This document shows, one piece after another, positions 34,734 through 43,415 of a stretch of DNA of 51,794 nucleotides. The position numbers and the translations under genes were made by a program. The notes beneath the pieces were generated by a model. The model had not been told where the DNA came from. It was given only the letters and a program-made list of their open reading frames with translations, and did no database searches. The stretch is from the NCBI GenBank assembly GCA_965371785.1, contig CBDUZS010000010.1:1-51794 (forward strand). The letters are read 5' to 3'. Each line of letters opens with the position of its first letter. Within the stretch, counting starts at the first letter, position 1. This DNA is from CBDUZS01 sp965371785 (GTDB lineage Bacteria > Fermentibacterota > Fermentibacteria > Fermentibacterales > JCC-6).

Positions 34734-35857
34734 ATGAACTCCATGTAGCCAACCGGATCGACCGGTTCTCCAGACCGGCGCACCTCGAAGTAGTAGCCGG
34801 TACGACCTTCGGGGATGACTCCGCAGTTCCCGAGTCTCTGGCCTTCCTCAACTGAGTCATTCTGGTTCACATCGAGGCTTCCCAGGTTAGCGTAAACAGT
34901 GAAGTAGCCATCCTGATGATCGATAACCACCATTCTTCCGAGGTTGAGAAACTCATTTGCATAGATAATGACACCCTCACAAATGGAGTTGATACCTGTG
35001 CCCGGGCTGGTCGCTATCCTCACACCGTCACAGACGGTTTCGGTACCGTAAACAGGATCGGTTGCAACTCCGTAGCGGCGTACAATGTCTCCTCTGCAAG
35101 GCCAGCCGATTCTGCCCCGCTCCCGCTCGAGAAAGCTGTCTGAAGATGGCTCTGAAGGGAAATAGGTTCCACTGCCGGCTCCCGAGCTGGAACTTCCCAG
35201 CTGTGTAACGAATCGTGAAAGCTGCTGCCGTTGCTGTTCGATTGCAGAAGCTGCTTCCGCTGCAGCTTCGATCTCGGTTTCAAGCTGGAGCCTGAGAGTG
35301 GATTGTCTGGCTTCTTCCTCGTAGGTCCTTATCTGAATTTCCTGCATCCGTTCCCTCAACCCATGGATATCATCTCTCAGTGTCTCCAGGGAATCCCGGT
35401 ACTGGGCAAGGGAATCGCTGCTGGAAGAAAGCATGTTGACCTGATCGGCTGCTCTCGAGGCCAGGTAGCCAAGATAGGCATACCTTCTCAGAACTCTGTC
35501 GAGTCCGCTGGAGCTGAAGACCGTTCCGGACGAGGTGAGCTTCCTGTGTGAGTAGATATATCTCAGATACGCAGAAAGGCTTCTCTCGAGATCCGCTTTC
35601 AGAGAGTCTTCGTAAAAGTACCTCTCCGAAATGTACTGAAGCGTCTCAACAACCTCTGTTTCTCTGAGTGCAAGTTCGTTGTAGTAATCCCTTGCGATTG
35701 CCAGGTGTTCATGTATGGCAACCAGGATCTCGCTGGCGGTAGCCTGTCGGGCTTCGAGGCTTGCTATGAGCTGCTGCGTCTCCTCGAGCCTGGCGTCGAG
35801 ACTGTCTCCCGGAAGAGCACCCGTCAGAAAGAGGGATATGAGAAGAAACGAAACCAT
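34730..35857 (-). CDS. EnvC-like murein hydrolase activator (coiled coil plus degenerate LytM)
   Basis: After a signal peptide, residues 20-210 are a long coiled coil (RLEETQQLIASLEARQ, SLAQYRDSLETLRDDIHGLRERMQE). The C-terminal 120 residues form an M23/LytM domain. Metal ligands of active M23 enzymes are missing: YANLGS stands in place of YAHLS and GYYFEVRRSG in place of HLHFEV. This is the pattern of E. coli EnvC, which activates amidases at the septum rather than cutting peptidoglycan. GGGAGG lies 8 nt before the ATG. The gene is 39 bp after metK. Confidence 0.87.
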   Translation of the reverse strand: MVSFLLISLFLTGALPGDSLDARLEETQQLIASLEARQATASEILVAIHEHLAIARDYYNELALRETEVVETLQYISERYFYEDSLKADLERSLSAYLRYIYSHRKLTSSGTVFSSSGLDRVLRRYAYLGYLASRAADQVNMLSSSSDSLAQYRDSLETLRDDIHGLRERMQEIQIRTYEEEARQSTLRLQLETEIEAAAEAASAIEQQRQQLSRFVTQLGSSSSGAGSGTYFPSEPSSDSFLERERGRIGWPCRGDIVRRYGVATDPVYGTETVCDGVRIATSPGTGINSICEGVIIYANEFLNLGRMVVIDHQDGYFTVYANLGSLDVNQNDSVEEGQRLGNCGVIPEGRTGYYFEVRRSGEPVDPVGYMEFM

Positions 35858-35896
35858 AGATACAGCCTCCCGGTAGCAACCATCTACAGAAAGTTC

Positions 35897-37054
35897 TCAC
35901 AGCAGAAGAGATGACAGGTCATCTTTGCGATCAATCCTCTCCCAGGAGAACGATCCATCATCGCCAAGCTCTCTTCCGAAGTGCCCGAACGCCGCAGTCT
36001 TTCGGAAGATCGGATTCTTCAGACCGAGATAGTCAATAATATCATATGGTTTCAGAGGGAAGACCTCGCGGATCGTCCTGATTATCGAAGAAACATCTTT
36101 GACCTTCTCGGTGCCGAACGTGTCGACTCTCACCGATACGGGTTCAGCCTGCCCGATAGCGTAGGCAAGCTGTATCTCACATCTCCCTGCAACACCAGCA
36201 GCAACGATGTTCTTCGCGATGTGTCTTGCCATGTAGGCTGCCGATCTGTCCACCTTGGTTGGGTCCTTGCCTGAGAATGCCCCGCCTCCGTGCCTTCCGG
36301 CTCCGCCGTAAGTGTCAACGATGATCTTTCTCCCCGTAAGCCCTGTGTCGCCGTGAGGGCCGCCTATGGCGAATCTGCCCGACGGGTTGTAGAGAAGGTG
36401 GCTGTTCCAGGGAATGGAAGGCACAAAGATTGCGAGAACAGGCTCTATTACCTGTCTCTTCACATCCGCCTTCATCTGCTCCATCTCGGCATCCGATGAA
36501 TGGTGGACCGACAGCAGTATCTCTGTAATCCCTTTCGGAGTATTTCCTTCGTACTCGATCGTCACCTGACTCTTTGCATCCGGTCTGGCCCATTCGAGCT
36601 TCCCGCTTCTTCTTGCTTCCGACAGTTTCTCGAGAAGCCTGTGAGCCAGTTGAATCGGATAGGGCATCAGGGCGAGTGTTTCATTGCATGCGAAGCCGAA
36701 CATCAAACCCTGATCGCCGGCACCCATGTTGGCCACGACACCATGGTCGATGTCAGGTGACTGTGCATGAATTCTGATCTGGTATGTATTCTCATCGAAG
36801 TGAAAACCGATATCGGGCAGATCGTAGCCTATGCCCCTGATAGTCTCCCTGGCGATACGTTCGTAATCCACCTTTGTGTGGCTTTTCACTTCTCCTGCGA
36901 GGAGACAGAAATTGGTTGTGACAAGTGTCTCGCATGCCACATGAGCATCCGTATCATGTAACAGATGAGCATCCAGAATGGCATCTGATATCTGATCGCA
37001 GATCTTGTCAGGGTGACCCTCTGAAACGGATTCACTTGTGAAGAGCTTACGCAT
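35897..37054 (-). CDS. metK: S-adenosylmethionine synthetase
   Basis: The 385-residue enzyme makes SAM from methionine and ATP. It starts MRKLFTSESVSEGHPDKICDQISDAILD and has MGAGDQGLMFGFACNET, GPHGDTGLTGRKIIVDTYGGAGRHGGGAFSGKDPTKVDRSAAY and the final GHFGREL. An in-frame ATG lies ten codons upstream (37084), but the family N-terminus points to 37054. The leader carries a SAM-II riboswitch and terminator, giving direct feedback control. Confidence 0.96.
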   Translation of the reverse strand: MRKLFTSESVSEGHPDKICDQISDAILDAHLLHDTDAHVACETLVTTNFCLLAGEVKSHTKVDYERIARETIRGIGYDLPDIGFHFDENTYQIRIHAQSPDIDHGVVANMGAGDQGLMFGFACNETLALMPYPIQLAHRLLEKLSEARRSGKLEWARPDAKSQVTIEYEGNTPKGITEILLSVHHSSDAEMEQMKADVKRQVIEPVLAIFVPSIPWNSHLLYNPSGRFAIGGPHGDTGLTGRKIIVDTYGGAGRHGGGAFSGKDPTKVDRSAAYMARHIAKNIVAAGVAGRCEIQLAYAIGQAEPVSVRVDTFGTEKVKDVSSIIRTIREVFPLKPYDIIDYLGLKNPIFRKTAAFGHFGRELGDDGSFSWERIDRKDDLSSLLL

Positions 37055-37088
37055 TGAGTTTGCCTGCCTCTCGACCGGGTGCAAATAG

Positions 37089-37109
37089 AAAAAACCGTCT
37101 GACCGACGG
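37089..37109 (-). terminator. Riboswitch-controlled terminator in the metK leader
   Basis: On the minus strand CCGTC-GGTCA-GACGG forms a hairpin followed by TTTTTT, about 35 nt before the metK ATG. A second copy of CCGTC directly follows the aptamer and could pair with the same GACGG. That would make two exclusive folds and a plausible expression platform. Confidence 0.72.
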
Positions 37110-37126
37110 TCTGAGGCTAGACTGAC

Positions 37127-37182
37127 GGCTTTTTAGCACTTTTTTTTAAGTGGTTGCAATACGCCCCAAATCACTCCACTAT
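37127..37182 (-). promoter_or_regulatory. SAM-II riboswitch aptamer
   Basis: On the minus strand a P1 stem AGTGG/CCACT (37176-37180 with 37149-37153) encloses TGATTT-GGGG-CGTATTGCAA. An A-rich linker and GCTAAAAAGCC (37127-37137) follow. TGATTT, CGTATTGCAA and GCTAAAAAG are the strongly conserved SAM-II elements. The final GCC can pair with GGC in the loop to form the H-type pseudoknot. Position directly upstream of metK fits the known role. Confidence 0.88.
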
Positions 37183-37194
37183 CCTGCAGCGGAG

Positions 37195-37224
37195 AAAATA
37201 CATAGAAATCCGCTGTTATGTCAA
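37195..37224 (-). promoter_or_regulatory. Promoter of the metK operon
   Basis: On the minus strand TTGACA (37219-37224, perfect) and TATTTT (37195-37200) are 18 bp apart. Transcription would begin a few bases before the SAM-II aptamer, as needed for a riboswitch leader. Confidence 0.7.
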
Positions 37225-37329
37225 CGAAACTTCCTGAAAACCAGTAAACGAAGTATTCCAGGGAATGAACAGCCTTTTCCCCTGTGAATTATTCTAGTAG
37301 TGTCTAGTCCGTAATCGAGAGGATTCTCC

Positions 37330-38745
37330 TTGAATATCACACTTGTCTACCCACCGTACGGATACGGGAAAAGATCCCGCTACTTTCCTTTCGGGCTTGC
37401 TTACATCGCAGCCCTCCTCGAGAAAGAGCATGCTGTAACAATCGTTGATATGGAAGGAGAGGATCTGGATCTGGATTCTGCCCTTGCAAGGATTATAAAG
37501 GCGGAACCTGCACTGGTCGGCTTCGGCGGCATGATAACCAGGTTCAGAATGGTCAGAGATCTTGCGCAAAGGCTCAGAAGTGAATTGCCTGGTGTATTCC
37601 TCATCGCAGGCAACAGCGGTGCAACGACCATTCCCGAGTTGTACATTTCATCGTGCGATTTGGATGCAGTCGTGATGGGTGAGGGTGAAGTGACATCCGT
37701 GGAGCTGGCTCGTGCAGTGGAATCGGGAAGAAACTGGCATGATGTCCCCGGAATTGCCTTCAGAGATGACAATGGGAAGCTGGTCTACTCGAAAACAAGG
37801 GAGTTGATCAGCGATCTCGACTCCCTGCCGTGGCCGGCCTGGGACATTTTCCCCATAGAAACCTACATCTCCAGCATAGATCACAGACAAAAGCGCACAC
37901 GTCACCTGGAAGTTGTCGCAAGCCGGGGATGCCCGTTCAACTGCGTGTACTGCTACAGAATATACGGACGGACTGTCCGCAGACGTTCTCCCGCCTCCAT
38001 AGTCGATGAGATATGTGAGCTGGTAAGGCGATACGATATCCACTACACCGGGTTTCCCGATGATCTGTTTACCAGTAACAGAGAGTTCGTACTCGAAACG
38101 TGCCGTCTTCTTCTGAAGAGGGTTCCCGATATCAGATGGTCATGTCTCGGAAGAGTGAATACCGTAGATGAGCAACTGCTCTCCGAGATGAAACGAGCCG
38201 GATGTGACTGGATTTCATACGGCATCGAAACAGGGAGCAATGAACTCCTCTCGGCAATGAAGAGAGGTGTTACTTCTGAGGAATGCCTGAAGGCTATCAG
38301 GCTTACCAGGAATGCCGGAATACACGCAGAAGGCAGTTTCATGATAGGCATGTTCGGAGAAACAAAAAGTACGGTTGGAGAAACGATTGATTTCTGCAGA
38401 CAGGCTGACATAACTGCTCCAATGCTGTTCGTTACCCCATACCCGGGAACCGAAATCTTCGATATTGCCTTGGAAAGAGGGATGATCGAAGATGTCGAGG
38501 GTTTTGTCGAGAGCATGAACGCAGCAGATCAGCTGCTCGTCAACCTGACCGACATGTCCGACTCGGAGCTGATCGGTCTCCGGAACTGGGCGCAGGGCAC
38601 CATCGGCAGGAATTATTTGTGGCGCAAACCGTTAACGAGGTTCCCCAACCTTTTCCTTCGTCATTTCTCTCTGAAAGGTGCCAGGGCTCTGTATACCGAT
38701 CTCAAGGAGCTTGTAGCATCCTTCAGAAGGAGAAGAGGGGCTTGA
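37330..38745 (+). CDS. B12-binding radical SAM protein
   Basis: Residues 1-140 form a cobalamin-binding-type Rossmann domain (ITLVYPPYGYG, FPFGLAYIAALLEKEHAVTIVD). The radical SAM core begins at about residue 195 with SRGCPFNCVYCYR (CX3CX2C). Then come IRWSCLGRVNTV, SYGIETGS and GSFMIGMFGET. This is the BchE-like class, which often methylates or rearranges lipids and natural products; the substrate is unknown. The start is TTG at 37330, seven bases after GAGAGG. It is divergent from metK and stands alone, with no terminator I can see after it. Confidence 0.88.
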   Translation: MNITLVYPPYGYGKRSRYFPFGLAYIAALLEKEHAVTIVDMEGEDLDLDSALARIIKAEPALVGFGGMITRFRMVRDLAQRLRSELPGVFLIAGNSGATTIPELYISSCDLDAVVMGEGEVTSVELARAVESGRNWHDVPGIAFRDDNGKLVYSKTRELISDLDSLPWPAWDIFPIETYISSIDHRQKRTRHLEVVASRGCPFNCVYCYRIYGRTVRRRSPASIVDEICELVRRYDIHYTGFPDDLFTSNREFVLETCRLLLKRVPDIRWSCLGRVNTVDEQLLSEMKRAGCDWISYGIETGSNELLSAMKRGVTSEECLKAIRLTRNAGIHAEGSFMIGMFGETKSTVGETIDFCRQADITAPMLFVTPYPGTEIFDIALERGMIEDVEGFVESMNAADQLLVNLTDMSDSELIGLRNWAQGTIGRNYLWRKPLTRFPNLFLRHFSLKGARALYTDLKELVASFRRRRGA

Positions 38746-38843
38746 CCTCCGGGTATCCCGCAGGCAAGTATTTGTCCGTCGCATTTTCGACTGAATAAGA
38801 ACGGATTTACATTCTTTGGTCCATCACCTTGGGAAAGGTTTGT

Positions 38844-40115
38844 GTGAAGGGGACGCGAAACCGTATCGTCGATCTAGTCCGGCAAGCGAAATGTGAGCTG
38901 GGATCCGGCAACAGGAGCAACGCACTAGGTTTGCTGAAGAGAGCTCTCTCCATGGATCCAGGCGGCAACACGATAACCGAGACCATTCTCACAATTGAGA
39001 AGGAGCTGACCGGCAATACTCCTCGGGAAGCTGGAAAGAAGACCACGACGAAATCCGCACCCCCTTCTAAAACTGCTGTTTCAAAGCCCCCACCCCCTGC
39101 AAAAGCATCTGCTCCGGAACCGATCACATTGAAGAAGACACCGGTCGTGAAACCTCCAGCCGCAGTGAAGAAAACCGCTCCGACACCCACACCTTCCCGG
39201 AAAACTGCTTCTCCCAGGCCCTCACCCCCTCTAAAGGCATCTGCTCCTGAACCAGGAACAATGGAGAAGAAACCGGCAGCGAAGTCTCCCGCTGTAGAGA
39301 CCACTGCAGATAAGAAGACCGTATCCGTGCCCGCACCGGCTCCAAGAACTCCCGCTCCGAAGCCGCGAACCGTGGAGAGAAAACCGCTCGAAAAGGTTCC
39401 AGCCGTGGAGAAGAAGACCGTACCCGCGCCCACACCGGCTCCAAGAACTCCCGCTCCGAAGCCGCGAACCGTGGAGAGAAAACCGCTCGAAAAGCCTCCC
39501 ACTGCCGTGAAGAAACCTGCTGAGAGGCCTGGTTCTGTTTCCAACATTACGCGAAGCCGCAGGGACAGTCCAAAAGCATCGAGTCCCACGAAGGATGAGG
39601 AGAGTTCACAGAAGCGCCTTATCAAGGAAATATTCGCCATTTCTGATTCCGCACTCATCGCGGGAGATGAAACAGGCGCGCTGGAGTGCCTGAAGAGGGC
39701 AAAAGTTCTCTCTCCTGACAATCCTGAAGTAAAGAAGAGGATGGATGCCCTGAGAAGAACCCTCAAGGCCAGGGTAATGATCAAAACGGGTTGCGACCTG
39801 GTTGCGAAGGGCAAACTTGCAGAAGCAGTGAAATCCGCAAGAAAGGCATTTAACCTGGTTCCGGGATTGAATGGTCTAAGGGAGCTGATATCGGATATCG
39901 AAGATTTCGCCAGCAGAGAATCCCCGAGCAAGAAAAATGCTTCCGACTACGAAGACGCTGAAGTATGGGTCAGCAGGATAAGATCAAGGATTCAGGAAGG
40001 GGCGTTTCCGCTAGCAGCCGAGCTTGCGGCAGAAGCTTGTGCGATCTATCCCGATCATGAACTTATCAGGACTTTTGTCGACAGATTTACAAAGATGAAG
40101 CTGTTGCCGGGCTGA
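38844..40115 (+). CDS. TPR-like protein with a long Pro/Ala/Lys repeat linker
   Basis: The 423-residue protein has an N-terminal TPR-like pair (IVDLVRQAKCELGSGNRSNALGLLKRALSMDP), a disordered linker (about residues 60-255) of PAPAPRTPAPKPR and VERKPLEK units, and a C-terminal TPR region (ALIAGDETGALECLKRAKVLSPDNPEV, LVAKGKLAEAVKSARKAFNLVPG, AAELAAEACAIYPD). No signal peptide is seen. TPR ends joined by a basic flexible linker suggest a scaffold. The start is GTG 38844 after AAAGG; TTG 38829 is an alternative. Two DNA repeats lie in the linker. Confidence 0.75.
   Translation: MKGTRNRIVDLVRQAKCELGSGNRSNALGLLKRALSMDPGGNTITETILTIEKELTGNTPREAGKKTTTKSAPPSKTAVSKPPPPAKASAPEPITLKKTPVVKPPAAVKKTAPTPTPSRKTASPRPSPPLKASAPEPGTMEKKPAAKSPAVETTADKKTVSVPAPAPRTPAPKPRTVERKPLEKVPAVEKKTVPAPTPAPRTPAPKPRTVERKPLEKPPTAVKKPAERPGSVSNITRSRRDSPKASSPTKDEESSQKRLIKEIFAISDSALIAGDETGALECLKRAKVLSPDNPEVKKRMDALRRTLKARVMIKTGCDLVAKGKLAEAVKSARKAFNLVPGLNGLRELISDIEDFASRESPSKKNASDYEDAEVWVSRIRSRIQEGAFPLAAELAAEACAIYPDHELIRTFVDRFTKMKLLPG
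39334..39494 (+). repeat. Tandem 99-bp repeat, two copies, inside the Pro/Lys linker
   Basis: The 62 bp at 39334-39395 recur without change at 39433-39494. The period is 99 bp (33 codons), and a weaker match extends about 23 bp further upstream of each copy (from 39311 and 39410). The repeat stays in frame, so copy number could change without breaking the gene. Confidence 0.9.
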
Positions 40116-40122
40116 CGAGCAT

Positions 40123-40302
40123 TCAGCCGGCAAAGAAATCGGGGACACAGGTCAGAAGAATCCCGAGAACAAGAGTGCACACACCAAACAGAAAGACCAG
40201 ACCCGACACGATTGAGCCCGTACTCTTCCTTCCGAGCAGGATGAATCCTCCCATGGTCATAGCAAGACCCGGAACAACAAGCAGCAGGTAAATGTAATTC
40301 AA
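40123..40302 (-). CDS. Small two-helix membrane protein
   Basis: The 59-residue protein has two hydrophobic helices (YIYLLLVVPGLAMTMGGFILL and IVSGLVFLFGVCTLVLGILL) joined by a short basic turn GRKSTGS. The start is TTG at 40302, six bases after AGAGAGG; a stop lies eight codons upstream. It follows htrA by 69 bp on the same strand and could be the last gene of the heat-shock operon. No family is recognised. Confidence 0.6.
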   Translation of the reverse strand: MNYIYLLLVVPGLAMTMGGFILLGRKSTGSIVSGLVFLFGVCTLVLGILLTCVPDFFAG

Positions 40303-40371
40303 CCAACGCCTCTCTTTCGCTCTCTACGATGATATACTCGTCGTCTGTCGATGCGACCAGAAGCATCGAGA

Positions 40372-41739
40372 TCAATACTTTAGAGAATAGTAAACCGTTC
40401 TGCCACTACGTGATATTGTCAGGAGGGCTTCCCTCCCGGAGTTGACCATCGACATGTACAGATCTTCAATACCTGAAATGACCGAATGGTTAATGCAGAG
40501 TATTATGTCACCGCTCTGTAAGCCGGCATCAACAGCAGGGCCGGTAATTGCGATCCTGTCGATCTGGACTGCTCCACTCTCCAGCTCGGAGATGGCCCAA
40601 CCCGGGTTGAGTCCCGTGAACGGTGTAGCCGCTGAGAGTGGGAGGTTTTCCGGGCGTTGCTGGAGTTGTACCATCTCGCTCAGAAGAGTGTCTCCTCTCA
40701 GCAGGACAAGCTCTATCATATCGTCAGGATGATGGGAAGCTATCTGGAAGCTGAAATCATACGTCGACTCGACCTCGAGCCCGTCCAGCTCAACAACGAT
40801 ATCACCCCTGATAATTCCGGTTTCTTCTGCTGCAGAACCGGGCAGAACGACCGCAACGAACAAACCGTTCTCGAGGTCTTCCCGCTCTGCGATCTGAGAG
40901 GGAGTAAGCGGTCTGACCATCATTCCGATGTAGCCCCGCACCACTTCTCCCCTGTCCATTATCTCCTCAATGATCACCGCGACAGAGCTCACCGGTACCG
41001 CAAAACCAATACCCTGATAGCTGCCGCTGGCGGTTGCGATCGCTGAGTTGATTCCCACCAGCTCACCACGAAGATTCACGAGAGCTCCTCCGCTGCTTCC
41101 GGGATTGAGCAGAACATCGGTCTGTATGTAGTTCTCGTAGTCAACGAATCCCAGATCGCTCCTGCCGAGGTAGCTTACAATGCCAAGAGAAACCGTCTGG
41201 GTGAGTAAAAACGGTGATCCGAATGAGAGAATGAATTCCCCCACCCTCAGCTCTCCGCTGTCACCAAGAGGAATCGCAGTGAAGTCACGTCCGAAGATCC
41301 TGATGAGAGCGATATCAGTGCTTGCATCGTATCCTATCATATCCGCGGAGAACACTTCGCCATTACCCATGTATACTTTTATTTCGTAAGCCCCCGCTAC
41401 CGCATGCTGACTGGTCACGATGTAGCCGTCCGAGGTTATGATCACACCACTGGCCTGTTCTTCCTGAACGAGTACTACATGCTCTGCATCAGGGTTACGA
41501 TACGTCCAGTCGGCTCCAAATGGATCGATGCTACGGTTGAGGAGTATTGAACCAGGTACCTCCCCTGTATCCTCAGAGATCACGGTCCGAGTGATGATTG
41601 TAACCACGCTTGGTTGCACCTGTTCCGAGATCTCACCGATCACCTGGCCGAATTCCTCCAGGGATGAGGTCTTAACCTCTTCTGCAGAAGCAATCGATAC
41701 AATCAGCAATGCTGCCGTGAGTATCATCTGAGAAAACAC
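40372..41739 (-). CDS. HtrA/Deg-type periplasmic serine protease with two PDZ domains
   Basis: A signal peptide (ILTAALLIVSIASA) is followed by a trypsin-like domain with H112 (TSQHAVAG), D142 (ASTDIALI) and S216 (NPGSSGGAL, where GNSGG is more usual). PDZ1 follows near residue 265 (GYIGMMVRPLTPSQIAE ... GIIRGDIVVELDG) and PDZ2 near 385 (LQSGDIILCINH). It would degrade or hold misfolded exported proteins. It comes last in the chaperone operon, 24 bp after dnaJ. GTG 41739 or ATG 41727 may start it. Confidence 0.9.
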   Translation of the reverse strand: MFSQMILTAALLIVSIASAEEVKTSSLEEFGQVIGEISEQVQPSVVTIITRTVISEDTGEVPGSILLNRSIDPFGADWTYRNPDAEHVVLVQEEQASGVIITSDGYIVTSQHAVAGAYEIKVYMGNGEVFSADMIGYDASTDIALIRIFGRDFTAIPLGDSGELRVGEFILSFGSPFLLTQTVSLGIVSYLGRSDLGFVDYENYIQTDVLLNPGSSGGALVNLRGELVGINSAIATASGSYQGIGFAVPVSSVAVIIEEIMDRGEVVRGYIGMMVRPLTPSQIAEREDLENGLFVAVVLPGSAAEETGIIRGDIVVELDGLEVESTYDFSFQIASHHPDDMIELVLLRGDTLLSEMVQLQQRPENLPLSAATPFTGLNPGWAISELESGAVQIDRIAITGPAVDAGLQSGDIILCINHSVISGIEDLYMSMVNSGREALLTISRSGRTVYYSLKY

Positions 41740-41763
41740 CCCATTCTCAGAGAATTGAACACC

Positions 41764-42750
41764 TCAGCAAGTCTCCTTGAGCTTCTCCCAGGCCAGCTTC
41801 TGAGCCTCACTCAGAGTATCGGGAATGGACACATCTACATGGACATACTGATCACCGCGAGTTCCTCTGTAAAGGATCCCCTTCCCTGAAAGCCTGAGCG
41901 CTGTTCCAGGCTGTGTGCCGGGTGGAATCTTGAGCTTGACTCTGCCGTCGAGTGTGCGGATCATGATGGATGTACCGAGTACTGCCTGGGGAGCCGACAC
42001 CTTCACCGTACAGCGGATGTTGCGGCCATCGCGACGGAGGAACCTGTCAGGTTTGACCCGAATTCTCACAAGAACCGTGCTGCCGTCAGAGGTAGATAAT
42101 CTGAGAACGGATCCGTCATCGGATCCTGGAGGTATGGTCACTTCAACGGATTGAGTATTCCTGATCTCACCAGATCCGTGGCAGAGTGAGCAGATGGATG
42201 TCAGTACGGATCCGGCTCCTCCGCATGACGGACAGCTGTGCATTGTGGAGAACCCGCCCTGCTTGCTGACAATCCTGCCGGAACCACCGCAGGCGTTGCA
42301 GGCTTCGCGTCCGGAACCGCCCTCTCCTCCGCAGGAGGGACACCTCGATGGCAGGTCGATTTCTGCCTTGACGGAACCTCCGGTTGCTGCGGTATGAAAT
42401 GGAATCAGAATCTCCGCGGAATGTGCTCTTCTACGGGGCCCATGACCGATATCCCTGCCGAACATGGAACTCAGAATATCACCGAGGTCTCCGAATCCCC
42501 CCGCAAAGGAAGCGCCGCCATCCTGGCCGAAGAAACTCCCGCCGCCCTTTGTCAGAGCATCGTACTGTTCACGCTTCTCAGTATCGCTGAGGACGTCGTA
42601 AGCATCGGATATCTCCTTGAATCGCTCTTCAGCCTTCTGGTCCCCCGGGTTAGCATCCGGGTGGTACTTCTTTGCGAGTTTTCTGTAGGCTTTCTTGAGC
42701 TCCTCAGGGGAAACCTTCTCATCGACTCCAAGTATCGAGTAGAGATCCAT
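41764..42750 (-). CDS. dnaJ: Chaperone DnaJ
   Basis: The 328-residue protein has a J domain (residues 1-70, with KKYHPDANPG holding the HPD tripeptide), a Gly/Phe linker (GGGSFFGQDGG ... GGFGDLG), four zinc motifs (CPSCGGEG, CNACGGSG, CPSCGGAG, CSLCHGSG) and the C-terminal substrate-binding beta domains. It is a type I DnaJ that feeds substrates to DnaK and speeds its ATP hydrolysis. It lies 11 bp behind grpE. It is about 45 residues shorter than E. coli DnaJ, mainly in the linker. Confidence 0.95.
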   Translation of the reverse strand: MDLYSILGVDEKVSPEELKKAYRKLAKKYHPDANPGDQKAEERFKEISDAYDVLSDTEKREQYDALTKGGGSFFGQDGGASFAGGFGDLGDILSSMFGRDIGHGPRRRAHSAEILIPFHTAATGGSVKAEIDLPSRCPSCGGEGGSGREACNACGGSGRIVSKQGGFSTMHSCPSCGGAGSVLTSICSLCHGSGEIRNTQSVEVTIPPGSDDGSVLRLSTSDGSTVLVRIRVKPDRFLRRDGRNIRCTVKVSAPQAVLGTSIMIRTLDGRVKLKIPPGTQPGTALRLSGKGILYRGTRGDQYVHVDVSIPDTLSEAQKLAWEKLKETC

Positions 42751-42761
42751 TTCGGTCTTTC

Positions 42762-43415
42762 CTACTGCTCTTCTCCATTCCCATGAGTTGCTTTTCCAAC
42801 CCTGACGCGGACAGGCCTGATAAGCTCCGAGCCGAATCTGTAACCCTTCTGCAACACCTGAAGAACCGAATCCGATTCGAGATCATCTCTGTCCTCGGCG
42901 ATCATGGCTTCATGAATATTGGGGTCGAAAGCATCCATGTCTTCGGTCTTTATCTCCGATAATCCATCCCGTTCCAGAACGTTTCGAAGCATTGTAAGGG
43001 TCTGGAACAATCCTTCCGATATTTCCTCGGACGAATGGCTGCCATCGTTCAGTTCCTCAGCACGATCGAGATTGTCAAGAACGACCAGGAGTTCCAGGAT
43101 CAGATCTTTCTTTCCCTGGTTGCAGAGTCTGTTGAAATCCCTGGCCTGGCGTTTCCTGTAGTTGTCGAACTCCGCGGTGACCCTGAGGAGCCTATCCTTC
43201 AGCTCCTTCAACTCCTCTTCGGAGGAGGGGGATTCTCCATTGGCTTCCTGCTCATCAGTGATGAACGGGGGTGGAGGCGGAGGAGGCAATGGTGATTCAA
43301 CGGGATTCGCGGCTCCATCCTTCTCCTCGAGGCGCTTATCACCTCTTCTTCCCGAATGAGTGCCGGATCTGCTGCCGTGGCTGTTCATTGAGCGTCTGGG
43401 ATCACCCGGAGGCAT
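42762..43415 (-). CDS. grpE: Nucleotide exchange factor GrpE
   Basis: The 217-residue protein has a disordered N-terminus with a run of seven prolines (SPL-P7-F, near residues 45-51). Then comes the long GrpE helix (EELKELKDRLLRVTAEFDNYRKRQARD) and the C-terminal beta domain (FDPNIHEAMIAE, VLQVLQKGYRFGSELIRPVRVRVGK). It releases ADP from DnaK. Its ATG overlaps the dnaK stop by one base (TGATG). The proline run would stall ribosomes and need EF-P. Confidence 0.94.
   Translation of the reverse strand: MPPGDPRRSMNSHGSRSGTHSGRRGDKRLEEKDGAANPVESPLPPPPPPPFITDEQEANGESPSSEEELKELKDRLLRVTAEFDNYRKRQARDFNRLCNQGKKDLILELLVVLDNLDRAEELNDGSHSSEEISEGLFQTLTMLRNVLERDGLSEIKTEDMDAFDPNIHEAMIAEDRDDLESDSVLQVLQKGYRFGSELIRPVRVRVGKATHGNGEEQ

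Noticed and set aside
38807..39931. Minus-strand open frame of 374 codons rich in Gly/Val/Phe
   Set aside because: It mirrors the Pro/Ala/Lys repeats of the TPR gene; low-complexity repeats often leave the opposite strand open.
40055..40375. Minus-strand open frame of 106 codons
   Set aside because: Cys/Arg-rich and featureless; the hydrophobic frame at 40123-40302 in the same place, with a good ribosome binding site, is more convincing.
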